The notes beneath the pieces were generated by a model. It had not been told where the DNA came from, ran no database searches, and worked only from the letters and a program-made list of their open reading frames with translations. A program made the position numbers and the translations under genes. DNA of 64,000 nucleotides from contig CM023536.1 of assembly GCA_013350335.1 (NCBI GenBank), positions 8,204,207-8,268,206 on the forward strand, read 5' to 3'. Positions 1-9,933 of the stretch are shown one piece after another (within the stretch, counting starts at the first letter, position 1; each line of letters opens with the position of its first letter). This stretch comes from Chimonanthus salicifolius. Lineage: Eukaryota > Streptophyta > Magnoliopsida > Laurales > Calycanthaceae.

Positions 1-205
1 ATGATCCAGTCCAGATTTGGACTCTAAAGAAATCGGTGCACCGATTTTCAAATGATCCAGTCGGTGCACTTGTCCGGCACACCGATAAGTGAACCGATTC
101 ACTGGAAAGTGAACTGATTTCTGCAGATAGATGAAGGGCAAAATGAGAAGTTCACTAAAACTCATGCCTCCTAAAAGATAACACCCGTGTTAGGATGCCC
201 ACCCT
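1..205. mobile_element. Right-hand part of a fold-back MITE related to the copy at 15625-15863
   Basis: The stretch from about 125 to 205 runs through AGGGCAAAATGAGAAGTTCA, CTCCTAAAAGATA and GTTAGGATGCCCACCC. It follows the same order as the right arm of the complete element at 15625-15863 (GTAAAATGGACATTTCAC, CTCCTAAAATATTTCG, CTAGAATGGGTGCCC). The upstream part is rich in short CCGGTGCA/CACCGATA-type words like those in the complete copy. The left end lies outside the window, so no target duplication can be tested. This is non-coding and inferred from similarity only. Confidence 0.5.
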
Positions 206-739
206 AGATTTAGGGCTACTAATCCCCCTTTTAATGTTGTTGTTGTATCAAGGTAATTGATGTGGTTTTAAATATTGGATATTTAGAAAATGATAAATAT
301 ATGATTTTTTTTGCAGATAGTTCAATATTATTTTTCCTTAAATAATGTATATTATAAATAAAAAATTATTTAGAAAATAGTTCTTTAAAATTAAATTAAA
401 AGCATAGTATTAAATCTTTTATTCTCTCTCGACTTTTCTTTGTACAACAATTAAATCTACAGTTGATTGGATTAAATGAAAATCACTTAAATTAAAATTT
501 TATAAAATTTATCATATTTCTCTTATTTAATTCATCCAAAATGAGTTTAATAATTTTATGAAATCTAAAAAATGATACATATGTATTTTTAAGTTTAGAA
601 ATTAATAAATAATTACTTTTTTAAAAGATAAATCTCACATGTATCAAATAATATTATTAAAATATTTTACTATTAAGACAAAAAAAAAAAATGCAAAGAC
701 ATTGGTAGGGCAACCTTACTGCAACAATAGTTGTGGTCG
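206..739. other. AT-rich intergenic DNA, no gene seen
   Basis: Strongly A/T-rich sequence with many short poly-A and poly-T runs. No conserved coding signature, RNA gene or bounded repeat was recognised. Confidence 0.6.
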
Positions 740-1400
740 AGTTCAAGCCATTCAGAATAGTAACTTTGTTCAATTTTATAGTTATTTTGAATCATTTTCA
801 TCAATTTTTAACAATTTCAGTTATTTTCATCAATTTGTTCAAGTTTCGACTCTAAGATATTCTCAAATTTCAAATTTTTTTAAATGATTTAATAAAATAA
901 TATTAATGCTTATGAAATTCAATAAAGATGTATTTTTGTCATTCACATAATTTTTAGAATGACAATGTCATTTTCTAAGATTTTTCTGAAATTTTGATAA
1001 AGGTTGGGATTTCTAAGATACTTCCTATTTTCGACTTTCTTTTCGAAAAAATGAATGAAATGATAAAATATTTCTACAAATGAAGAGCCCTAAGTGTGAT
1101 TGATAAAGTTTTTAGGGTCTTTATGTAATTCTTTTAATATTCTGGCATCTTCATAAAACTCAGAAACTTTTACAATAAAAAATTATGAATTGTAACAGAA
1201 GATAATGTTACTAGGAGATAATTGAGATCATGAAGTTCATATTAGGTGTTTTCTTATGTTGGTTTCCTTCTGATAAATTTTTTAGATATTTTCCAAAGTC
1301 TTAATTCATTTTTCAAATTTTAGAATGTATCGCAACTTCGACTTTCTAGGACCTAAAACTCCACAAAGATGACCATTATTTAAAAAAAAAAATATATATA
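740..1400 (+). repeat. AT-rich dispersed repeat R1, copy 1
   Basis: A stretch of about 650 bp that matches 21240-21950 over its whole length in the same orientation. The shared order of landmarks is TCAAGTT(T/C)(C/A)G(A/C)CTCTAAGATA, AATAATATT(A/C)A(A/G)TGCTTATG, GTCATTCACATAA or its variant, TGTGATTG(A/G)TA(A/G)AG, AAATTATGAATT and a terminal ATCAAAATTTCGACTTTC-like block. Partial copies occur at 49690-50100 and, inverted, near 22960-23450, 23510-23840 and 48090-48730. It has no reading frame of note. Several copies abut TATCGGCCGATA-type motifs, which suggests R1 is the interior of a DNA transposon family. Confidence 0.65.
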
Positions 1401-2049
1401 TATATATAAAAGCTCACCCTCATTTTTTTCTCTATACATATGTTTACTGTAGATAATAAAATATCAATTAATATATCCGAAATAAAGTTCAATACATATC
1501 GAATTATGAAAAGCCCATACTTCAGTGGCAGCAGTACTTGCTTAGTTGCTTGAACCATTTTAACCTAAATTTGGGGTTTAACATCAATAATTAGGGTAAA
1601 TTCTCTGTTATCAGGACACATTTTGCAGAGCTCCACAGTCCACAAATCACAACTCACATCTCTCAAAGGATCATAGTTAGCAAATGTCTTTGTTTGGATA
1701 ATAAAAAAAAAAAATACTCAAACACCAAATAATCAAACTAAATTTAATGAGGTGTCCCTACTTTTAAAGGGGAGAGGACCAAACAAATATATGTAAAAAG
1801 TATTTTGGCCAGAGTAAGTGATTTTTTTATAAATTTAATTGGAAAAAATAAATGATAATGATGATGTATTGATGAATATTAATTACCTATTTTAACCACT
1901 AAAAAGCATTTCTAATACAAACAGGTCTTTGATGCTTTTCTTATACCCGTTCTTCATAGCCAAGTTATAGGCCTCAACCAACTCGGGCCGTTCAAATTAA
2001 AATTTTAGGGCAACCTTTGAAACTCAAATCTAAGAGCATGAGTGCTTGA
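1401..2049. other. Intergenic, no gene seen
   Basis: Begins with a short TA run (about 1390-1410) and continues as AT-rich sequence. An open frame on the minus strand at 1376-1558 starts in a poly-A/TA stretch and looks like chance. Confidence 0.5.
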
Positions 2050-2240
2050 GAGGAGGGGTTTTCATTTTTTTTTTTCCTCGTAATTTACATGTGGAAAATC
2101 ATGGGAAATCCAATGTAAAACTCTCACGAGTGATACCCACTGCTCTTGGAACAAATCAGGTGAGGTCATGAGAACTCGAACCTGACACCTCTCATTTCTT
2201 GAAACAAGAGATTATCAGTTCAACTATATCTATATGGGCA
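2050..2240 (-). mobile_element. tRNA-derived SINE-like repeat, family A
   Basis: Read on the minus strand, it begins TAGTTGAACTGAT (like a Pol III A box) and about 40 bases later has AGGTTCGAGTTC, a good match to the B box GGTTCGANNCC. A tail follows that is shared with the copy at 17205-17385 (ATGTAAATT / CGTAAATTT words next to a poly-A end). The layout of A box, B box, body and A-rich tail is that of a plant tRNA-derived SINE. The sequence is too diverged to fold as a tRNA. Confidence 0.55.
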
Positions 2241-3519
2241 ATTTTCTTTTGTTAATTGATGGGATGTTACCAAATTTAACGTATTCATACCATTTTTGTC
2301 AGATTCTATTTCTGTACATTTTGTCTTTCATTATTTGTATAATGTATTTTTCCTATAAATGCAAAATATTCAGGTCTCTCCTCAATTGAGGAAGCACTAT
2401 CAAATTCTTGGGTGTTATTCTCACATCTATTTCTTAAATTTAAATTTTTCTTTTTTTAGACTCTATTCATGAGACCTAGTTCTACAAAGCTATAATCTCC
2501 CTAGGAACTTCATTTTTAAAAAACACTCAATATAGATTTTACCAATAAATATGCAATTTGACAAAAACTTTGACACCTCTTTTTAGACCGGTGAAGTCTG
2601 ATATTTAAAACCTTACTTGCTTAGGTTACGACCACAATCAAAACGTTGTACTAGATTTATAGATAAATTTAACATACTAGATAAGTTCCTGGACTCTCCG
2701 ATACATTTCATCCGATATGTATTCTATATAGGCAATTCGATATCGTCAAGAAGTCTACCCACGTTGATACGTATTTGACAATACACCATGGTAGAGTGAC
2801 CCACATTTTAATTTGAAGTCTACCCGACATCTGACAATTCATCAATGAATCTCAACATATGCCTCTATCCTACACATATAAATAAAAATAAAATTAAGAA
2901 AAATAAGACATGAATATACTTGTATCAAAATGTCTACTTAAAACATTAATCAGACAAGCTAGAGGCAAGAAGAAAGGCTTTTGTCGGAACACTCATTATT
3001 AGAGAGCACCACCGCCAAGTTAGCTGAGGGATAAATGCAATATCAAACTCAGCAGCATAAGTTGGTAGAACTAAGATCCATTACAATTATTTCCAAGCTT
3101 TTTTTTTTCCTTTTTCCAAGTCATCAATGAATTGTGGCTCTCTCATTAAGGGCCTCTTTTCTAGTTTCTTCTTTGTTGAAATTGGAATTAGGTTGAAATT
3201 TGCAGATTCTTTTCACTTCATTTTTCCACCTTTTAAAGAAAATTTTCCATCCACCCATTTAATGTGGTCCAAACATGATCACATGGACAAAAGATGGTTG
3301 TTAAAAGGGCCCATTAGGGTTCAAACTCATCAATGCAATGTGACTATTTGAAGTTGTTTAGGTAATAACATAAAAGAGGTTATTAGTATCAATTTAGTAA
3401 ATTATTGATGTTATATTATATTTAGTAAGTTGTTAATTTATATTTTCATCATTTTTCTTTAGATTGAAACTCAAAAGGAGAATTTGTTTTAGAATATTAT
3501 CACTTAAAACAAGGCTAGC
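2241..3519. other. Intergenic, no gene seen
   Basis: Unique-looking AT-rich sequence. The 74-codon frame at 3127-3351 has no recognisable domain and no splice-supported extension, so I do not call it. Confidence 0.5.
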
Positions 3520-3750
3520 CTTATAGTAACATGGATTAAAAATTGTTTTTTTAGCATTTTGAGGTCGGTCCTTAAATAAGGGTATATAGACAGCTTTAGG
3601 AAATGAGAGTCTTGAATTCGGTTTCCACTATACCCTAAAGAGCCACTCTCCTTAGAGTTATCCATTATGTGTGATGTAGGGAGGCTTGCAGATGTCCCAA
3701 GACTCACTCGGGTGCTCCAGAAAGCTTGGACACCTTGGTCATTAAAATAA
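3520..3750 (-). mobile_element. SINE-like repeat, family B
   Basis: On the minus strand it reads through a B-box-like GAAACCGAATTCAAG region, AGAGTGGCTCTTTAG and GCAAGCCTCCCTAC. These words recur in order at 12955-13150 and elsewhere. Non-coding. The minus-strand frame of 87 codons that crosses it is spurious. Confidence 0.45.
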
Positions 3751-3966
3751 TAATAATAAGGATACATATAGAGAAACGAATTTATAAAGAAAATTATTAA
3801 AGTTTTTATTTTTTTAGTTCTTTCTCTTTTTTGTCTTTGATCTTTTTAGAGGAGTTTTCCTCTTGTTCTTGTAATTCCATTGCATCATTTACAACTTAAT
3901 AATAGAAATTGAAGCTTAAATAGACACAATTATCAATAGTAATAGCCAAATTTAAATTTTAAAGGG

Positions 3967-4200
3967 GTGTTGGTGGTGGGGGGTGGGGGACCGGGGTTAA
4001 ACTTCTTCCTAAAGAGTTTTGAATATTTTATAAGTTTAGGAGTATCTCTGTGGTTGGCAGTCGCAACTTGGCTTGAAGCCCAGCAGTCTGAAGGGTCCAG
4101 CCTTAGAAAAGGTGGGCTTTCTAGTAAATTTTCAGCCTGTTTTATAATTGAATTGGGCCTAGAGTAAAAAATTAAAGCTTGATTATTATTCAGGTCAGAC
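3967..4200. repeat. Segment with GGCCC/GGGCTT words, possible hAT-like MITE debris
   Basis: Contains clustered GGGCTT, GGCCTA, CAGCCTG and CTTGGGC words in AT-rich surroundings. The same style is seen at 4960-5060, 5870-6000, 6440-6640 and 25330-25600. Such GC-rich subterminal words are typical of non-autonomous hAT elements, but I found no terminal repeats or target duplication here. Confidence 0.3.
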
Positions 4201-4348
4201 TTGGGCTAATACATCCGTTAGTGTGAAAGTCTAAGCCATCTCAATTTTGTAGAGGTCCTAAAAATATATGAGATATCTATTAGGGAGATGGTTAGGTATT
4301 AATATCGGCCGATATCGTATCAGTCGATATGTATCGGCTGATACGATA

Positions 4349-4604
4349 TGCAAAGGCCCGACCTGAAAAATCTTGGCTTAGGACTTGACTCAGCAAGAAA
4401 CTGTCCTCTTTGGGCCCTCATACGCGAGCCCGCAAGGGTTTGGATTGAGGCCTGGCCCAACTGTTAGGCCTCAAAACGCGTCTTGCTAAGTAAGGAAGGG
4501 CTGCCACTTATAAACCCCAAACAAATTCCCCCCACTTTCGATGTGGGACTTATTTCATGCCCACCCGCCCAAGGGCGCTCTGCTCATTCGGGCGAGGTAT
4601 CACA
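4349..4604 (-). mobile_element. Solo LTR of a TRIM family (256 bp)
   Basis: Bounded by TG...CA on the plus strand and flanked by an exact 5-bp direct repeat CGATA (4344-4348 and 4605-4609). On the minus strand it starts TGTGATACCTCGCCCG, carries GTCCCACATCG followed by a GGTTTATAAG TATA-like box, and ends GGTCGGGCCTTTGCA. This is the same order as the full TRIM at 28691-29498 (TGTGATATCCTGACCC, GTCCCACATCGG, TTTATAGG, GGGTCGGGCTGTTACA). The target duplication and single LTR fit insertion followed by LTR-LTR recombination. Confidence 0.88.
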
Positions 4605-4673
4605 CGATACATATCGGCCGTACAGTCATGATATCAGCGATATCATAAATATCAACTTTGAAAAACATTTTTT

Positions 4674-4676
<3 letters not shown>

Positions 4677-4758
<82 letters not shown>
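4677..4758. repeat. (AT)n microsatellite, about 82 bp
   Basis: An uninterrupted AT dinucleotide run. It lies within the TATCGG-motif element. Confidence 0.98.
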
Positions 4759-4763
<5 letters not shown>

Positions 4764-5148
4764 TCCCGTCACCAATATATCAGCTGGTCACATATCGGCG
4801 ATGATAGCAGCTGATATTTTTTTCTAGTATTTTTTAATAAGAATAGTCCGTTTTTTCTGTTTTTTAATTTAAAAATAAAAATAAAAATGCGACTGAGATT
4901 TGGAAAAAAAACATGATTTTATCATTTTAAGCAAAAGACATCGTAAAAAGCTACTTATTTTTAAGCTCATTTTCTAGCTCGAGCTTTCAATTGGGCTTTT
5001 CACTTTCATGTTGGACTTGAATTTGGCTTAGCTTGAGCCCAACTCATTCCCATGGGAGTTAAGCACATTATTACAATAAAGATATAATTGCTTAAAAATT
5101 ACCACTTTACTAAGTAAGTTGTAATTAAGGTTCAAAGAGGATCTATAA

Positions 5149-5835
5149 ATGTTATGCTTGGGTGGTTTAATGAATAATTTAGTCTTGTTTCATTCAATGT
5201 GGAAGGTACTTGAGGATGACAATTCTTCTTCATTCATTGATTCGGTACCTGTTCATGGACCAGAGAATAATGCTTTAAAGTCTCTGAAGGATAGGGGTTA
5301 TTCGGAAGATGACGGTAAAACAATCTTAGAGATATATAAAAAGTTGGAGATCGCTTTTAATAATAGCGACCTAACTATTTCTGACATTCAGGCGGCAAAG
5401 GATAGAGACAGATCTTTGATTTCCATCTCTTCCAAAAGGAATAGAATTACTAGTCATGTTCATTGTAGACAACAAATTAGGCTATGAAAGAGATTGGGAG
5501 TTCGACGAGTTTCCAAATGACGTCTCTAATTAGGATTTTTTGGGGTCTCGATCGTCTACGTATGAGGAGTGGTTGTTGCTCTTTTTGTAGTGTTTGGATG
5601 TCCTCTTTGGGAGTTGGAATTCTTAGTGAGTTCTTTCTTTTAGTTTCGTGTTGTGCAGACATGGTGCCAGTTTTCTTGCTGAATTGGGTGGTTTCTTGTG
5701 ATGTTGGCGTATCTGTATTTTGGTAGAGGTTATATTCTTTTCTCTTCTTCTTCTTTGGTTATCTTTGGGTCTTAATCTTTTAGATCCACTGATACCATCC
5801 TTTATATTTAATATATTTATACTTGTTACCGCTTA
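5149..5835 (+). repeat. Unrecognised ORF remnant with a LINE-like 3' end
   Basis: An open frame of 112 codons (5149-5487) encodes a hydrophilic peptide rich in D, S, K and E (for example ENNALKSLKDRGYSEDDG and DIQAAKDRDRSLISISSKRN). I recognise no domain. The following 340 bp are T-rich in the manner of a non-LTR retrotransposon 3' region (CTTTGGGTCTTAATCTTTTAG, then TACTTGTTACCGCTT plus an A run at 5834). The fragment at 16220-16615 ends in a similar way (CTTTGGGTCTAATTCTTGTAG ... poly-A). I infer a 5'-truncated LINE. A captured host exon is the alternative. Confidence 0.35.
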
Positions 5836-5859
5836 AAAAAAAATGTGGAAGATACTTAA

Positions 5860-6650
5860 CCCCTATCCAACAGGACTTAATATACAGAGCCTAGACTCAC
5901 ATGAAGCCCATGGGGGCCTAAATTATTTTAAGTTGAGCTCATGTCCTAAAAAATAAATGAGGGTCCGGGTATGCCTTTGGGTTTTCAAGTCCTTTCTCAA
6001 TTTAGTTCTAAATCATTTACTTCTATTAATTTACAACATTAGACGATAATTGTGCATTGTTTTTGTGAACACTTTTTAATACGATTTATTATTTGAATCA
6101 AGATTTCTTTTTCCTTCACTATAGCCACTAAGTTTATTACATCTATCGCATCAATTAAGTTCTCAAATTTTATATAACTTATAATCAATGCATCATATAT
6201 AAGGCCAAAAAAATAAGGTAAAAAATGAAAACAGCTTTTACGTTTCAAAGTCTTACCATTCAAAATAATAAAATTAATTTCTCAAAATTAAAAGAATTAC
6301 ATGAGAAATGGAGAGTGATGAAAGTATTTCTAGATGATTAGACATAAGTTTAGACGAAAGGATAAGATTAATAATATGAGAGGAGATTAAAATTTTTAAT
6401 TAATCATAATAATTATTAATGTCAATTATAAAATATAAAATAGATGTTAACTCAAGCTTTTGATTTAGGTCAGGCTCAAAAAATGAGAAGGCCTGGGAGC
6501 TTGGAATTTAATTTGGGTCCTATTTTTTAACTTTAGTTAGATCTGGGCCCTATTTAGGTAAAATCGGACTCAAAAAATTTCAGGTCTAAGCCTGGGCCGG
6601 CACAGATTGGGCCCGACCAAGTTGTAACCCATATTGAGACTTGACAGTAT
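5860..6650. repeat. GGCCC-rich repeat debris, possible hAT-like MITE
   Basis: GAAGCCCATGGGGGCCTAAA, GGGTCCGGGTATG, GGCCTGGGAGCTTGG, ATCTGGGCCCTATTT and CTGGGCCGGCACAGATTGGG blocks are separated by AT-rich DNA. Element limits were not found. Nothing coding was recognised. Confidence 0.3.
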
Positions 6651-6689
6651 CGGACGCTAAAGCTGCGCTTGTGGGCTTAGCTAGGAAAG

Positions 6690-6816
6690 CATGAATGTGT
6701 AAGCTATCCAAGGGAGTCACTGTGTTCACGACAAGGGTGGTCCAAAAAATGGTGGACCTGAGAGAGATCTCGGGTCCACTGTTTTTCGGCCGACATCTCG
6801 TTGATATCGGGTGATA

Positions 6817-6847
<31 letters not shown>

Positions 6848-6920
6848 CTTTTTACAAATCTCGACTGATATCAGCCTAGATCTCACCCATACAACTGATA
6901 CGAGATATCTCGGGCGTTTT
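6690..6920. repeat. TCTCGG/GATATC-motif segment with a (CT)n microsatellite
   Basis: Contains GAGATCTCGGGTCCAC, TTTTTCGGCCGACATCTCG, GATATCGGGTGATATT, a (CT)n run at 6821-6847, then CTCGACTGATATCAGCC and CGAGATATCTCGGGCG. This is the same vocabulary as the TATCGGCCGATA family. No terminal duplication was found. Confidence 0.45.
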
Positions 6921-7684
6921 TTTGACCCGTGGTTCATGAAAATAGCTCATGCAAATGAGAATGGAGCATTAAACCCAATTCAAGCCCTACTCAAATTCGT
7001 TATACAGGAAAGGGTTTCGACATGTATAAGAGCCTATAAACTCGAGTTCAGACTAAAAATTTTATCCTGTTTAGCTGAATGAACATGCTCGAGTCGATTG
7101 AATAAGCGAATGAAAGTTCGTTAGGTTTTTCAGCCCATTTAGACATATTTATGTGTGTACATTTGGTCAATTTTTCTTTTCTTTTGTTTTGAAATTTAAT
7201 AAAAAAAAATTCAACCATTCATACTGAATTAGACACAATAAACTATAAGTGGATCAAATTTCAATTGAGAACTAATTTTTTAGCTACTTCATCTCACTAG
7301 TCAAAGTCATCATTCATCTAATACTTGATGAATATGACTACTAAGATCAAGTGACAAAAAAATTAATTTTAATCTGAATTTTAGTTCACTTGTAGTTCAT
7401 TATGCTTCCTTCTGATCTCAACGCTTGAATTTTCAAAGGTATCAAACAAGTGGAGCCTAATGAGTTGTGGGAGGGCTCATGCTTTTAAATAATACAAATG
7501 TCAAATGGGCTGGCTTAAGATGAAGAAGAGCCCAGAACAAAGCTGGCCCATTATCAAGCTTAGAAACTATGACCCTCAAGAATGGGACGGGAGCGAGATG
7601 CATGGCCCCAAAATTAAAATGTATGACTCCAAAATTGGGGCACAAGTATTCACCCAACCTATGTCAAGCGAGCCTTCCCTTGGG

Positions 7685-7865
7685 AATGTGAAAAGTTGTG
7701 CGTGATCACCTGAGGAGGAGTCCAAATCTCAGCCAATACATCTCGTATTGGCCGAGGTATGGAAATCAAACTCAGGACTCCTGCTTCTTGAAGTGGGTTG
7801 CTCGACATCACTCTAACTCCTTTGAATTCCCTTATATGTACTTGTGAACTTCCATTTCTGTGATC
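7685..7865 (-). mobile_element. SINE-like repeat, family B variant
   Basis: On the minus strand it reads CTTCAAGAAGCAGGAGTCCT then GAGTTTGATTTCC, a degenerate B box, then a body ending near GTGATCACGC. The A-box-side words (CAAGAAGCAGGAGTC) recur at 13100-13145. Non-coding. Confidence 0.45.
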
Positions 7866-8066
7866 GCTTTTCTTAGCTTGAGGGGAGAGGAGCGGGGGTA
7901 GCGGCAGAGAAAAGAAAAAATCTGTCATTTTTCATGTGAGCTTTCCATTTCATAAGATTCATGGAAGAACTAATAGGACAAATCCCTTAAGCTCCACCAT
8001 CATCTCATTTGCCCTTTTAGCCCAGGGCCGACCTTAGCTAAAGGCCAAATCGGCTGCCGCTTAGGC

Positions 8067-8416
8067 CTAGGGGTCGAAAAATCGGCCTTGCCTAGATCTC
8101 AGGCTATTTTTCAAACCGAGATCTCCGTCGAGATTTTCTCTCTTCCAATTTTTTTTTTTGAAAATCTCGGTGGCTTTTTTTTTTTTGAAAAAAATCATTT
8201 AAAAATATAAAAAAGGTTTTTTTTAAATAAAAAACAAAAAATATAAATATCAGCCGATATTCGTCCGATATGGACAAATATCGGCTGAGATATCAACCGG
8301 ACCCACAACCGATATTCTTATTTATTTAAAAAAAAAAATCGGCCGAGATATCTCTATCGTCGAAAACTGGAGATATCTCGTCTGATACGTACAATATCGG
8401 CCGAGATTTATACCCT
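8067..8416. mobile_element. TATCGG-motif element, putative MULE-like MITE
   Basis: The ends are CTAGGGGTCGAAAAATCGG on the left and CCGAGATTTATACCCT on the right, which are imperfect inverted repeats (AGGGTATAAATCTCGG when the right end is reversed). It is flanked by an imperfect 9-bp direct repeat, CGCTTAGGC (8058-8066) and TGCTTAGTC (8417-8425), 7 of 9 matching. The interior has GATATCAGCCGATATTCG, ATATCGGCTGAGATATC and ATATCGGCCGAG. There is no reading frame. A MULE assignment from a 9-bp duplication is an inference. Confidence 0.5.
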
Positions 8417-8529
8417 TGCTTAGTCTTCCAATTTGACCAATGAACTAAGGCCTCCCACCATACACTTTTCCTAGGGCCTAGGAACCCTACCAGTGTGCTG
8501 GCCCTAGGGCCCCTGAAATTTCAGGCCCA

Positions 8530-8940
8530 GTCCTAGCCTATAACCTCCATCAACTGTCACACCACCACCACCTGGGATGTTAGCACCTTGATTAGACCAG
8601 ATTTATCAGTCTCAAGCCCAGAGAGATTTGTCTAGCACCGGTGCCAGCATCCGAAAGACCTAAAATGGCTTATTCTAACAACTTAGAATCCAACCTGAAC
8701 TTGGCGAACATATTACCGGCTTGGGCAAACTCATTTAACAACTCAAGACGAGACGTATCCGCTGCAAGGGATCAACACATCGCAGCCATACGTTGCTCCG
8801 CTGCAACCGCCATTTCTTTGGACCGTTGTCGGTCCCACATTAATTTAATTTTTTCCCGTTGTGGGTCCCACGATGATTTAAAAAAAAAACGGATAGAAAT
8901 TTTTGAATGAATGCATTAGGGTCTTCTCCTCGACTCCCAC
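8530..8940 (-). other. Unrecognised GC-richer segment, possible captured gene fragment
   Basis: Noticeably less AT-rich than its surroundings. On the minus strand one frame reads ...RLELLNEFAQAGNMFAKFRL..., hydrophilic and exon-like, but it is interrupted by stops and lacks a start. On the plus strand the sequence is also open for 89 codons (8641-8910). I recognise no family. Confidence 0.25.
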
Positions 8941-9198
8941 TTTCACAAATCATCCTACTCTCTCTCTTCTACACCATCAAAGTAAAACAAATGTTGGACA
9001 CCTATTACTAAACCAATAGTTGATCACTTGATCTTTTGTAGTCGATTCTCATATATTTACGATTGTAACTATTTTCTCCAATATATTAGAATTTAATTGA
9101 TCATTAAAGAAACATTTATTCGGTCCAATGCGTTTGAAAGGCATATATTTTTCTTTTCTTTTTTTTTTTTTTAATTTTCTTATAGTTTATAGTGTGCC

Positions 9199-9933
9199 AA
9201 AGGATATAAGTTTAAATATCGGCCGATGAGATATATATCGACTGATATATCGGCCGATATCATTTAATATCGGTTTTAAAATTCTTTTTTTAAAAAAAAA
9301 ATCGTGAAATATATCAGTGATATTTATTTCGAAATTTTTCTCCTATTTTGAAAATTAAATTTTTTGGAACTAAAAACTGTGGTTGATTCCCATGGTCAAC
9401 CACATGCAAAAAATTATTTTCTTCATGAAAAAAACGAGAGGGAGACCTAAAGTATTATTTCAATTTTTAATACTAATTTATTTCTCAATTTCAAAATTTT
9501 GAAAATATAAATTTTGGAACTAAAAAATGTGGTTGATTCCCATGGTCAACCACCACATGCAAAAAAATATTTTTTTCCTTGAAAAAAATGAGGGAGACCT
9601 AAAGTTTTCATTTAAGATTTTAATACTTATTTATTCTCTTATTTCGAAATTTTTAAAATCTAATTTTTGGAACTAAAAAATGTGGTTGATTCCCAATGGT
9701 CAACCACATGCAAAAAAATTAACTTTTCATCATTTTAAATTCTCAATATCATTAACTTCAAAATAATATTTGATCATGTAAATGACTGATATTTAATGAC
9801 AAAATTATATATCTATGAAGCCTATAATTTTCTGAATTTTTTGTAATTTTTTTGAGATTAAAAAAAATATCGATAATATATCTATACCAAATATCAGTCG
9901 ATATATCGGCATGCATGATTTTTATACCCTTGA
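9199..9933. mobile_element. TATCGG-motif element containing three 150-bp tandem repeats
   Basis: The left end AAGGATATAAGTTTAAATATC and the reversed right end AAGGGTATAAAAATCATGC form imperfect inverted termini. Each is followed by clusters of ATCGGCCGAT, ATCGACTGATATATCGGC and similar. Between them lie three direct repeats, at about 9361, 9511 and 9663, each beginning TTTTGGAACTAAAAA(A/C)TGTG. No convincing target duplication was seen. Non-coding. Confidence 0.55.
9355..9725. repeat. Three tandem copies of a 150-bp unit with a conserved palindrome
   Basis: Each unit carries TGTGGTTGA and TCAACCACA arms around TTCCCATGG (first copy 9378-9404). The arms are kept in the copies at about 9528 and 9680, although copy 2 has an extra CCA and copy 3 an extra A. 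The rest of the unit (GAGGGAGACCTAAAGT, TTAATACT-ATTTATT) is more diverged. Confidence 0.85.

Larger units (their letters stand above)
4290..4830. mobile_element. TATCGGCCGATA-motif element interrupted by a solo LTR and an (AT)n run
   Basis: The left part (4290-4348) has repeated ATCGGCCGATATCG, CAGTCGATATGTATCGGC and similar palindromic words. After the solo LTR at 4349-4604 the same style resumes (ACATATCGGCCGTACAG, GATATCAGCGATATC, CAGCTGATATTT). The motif clusters are therefore parts of one older element split by a younger LTR insertion. Non-coding. The frame at 4483-4827 is only the translated dinucleotide repeat. Confidence 0.6.

Noticed and set aside
4483..4827. 114-codon open frame with a long Tyr-Ile run
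   Set aside because: It is the translated (AT)n microsatellite joined to part of a solo LTR; no coding evidence.
8641..8910. 89-codon frame in a GC-richer island
   Set aside because: No domain recognised, and a competing minus-strand frame looks equally protein-like; kept only as an unrecognised segment.
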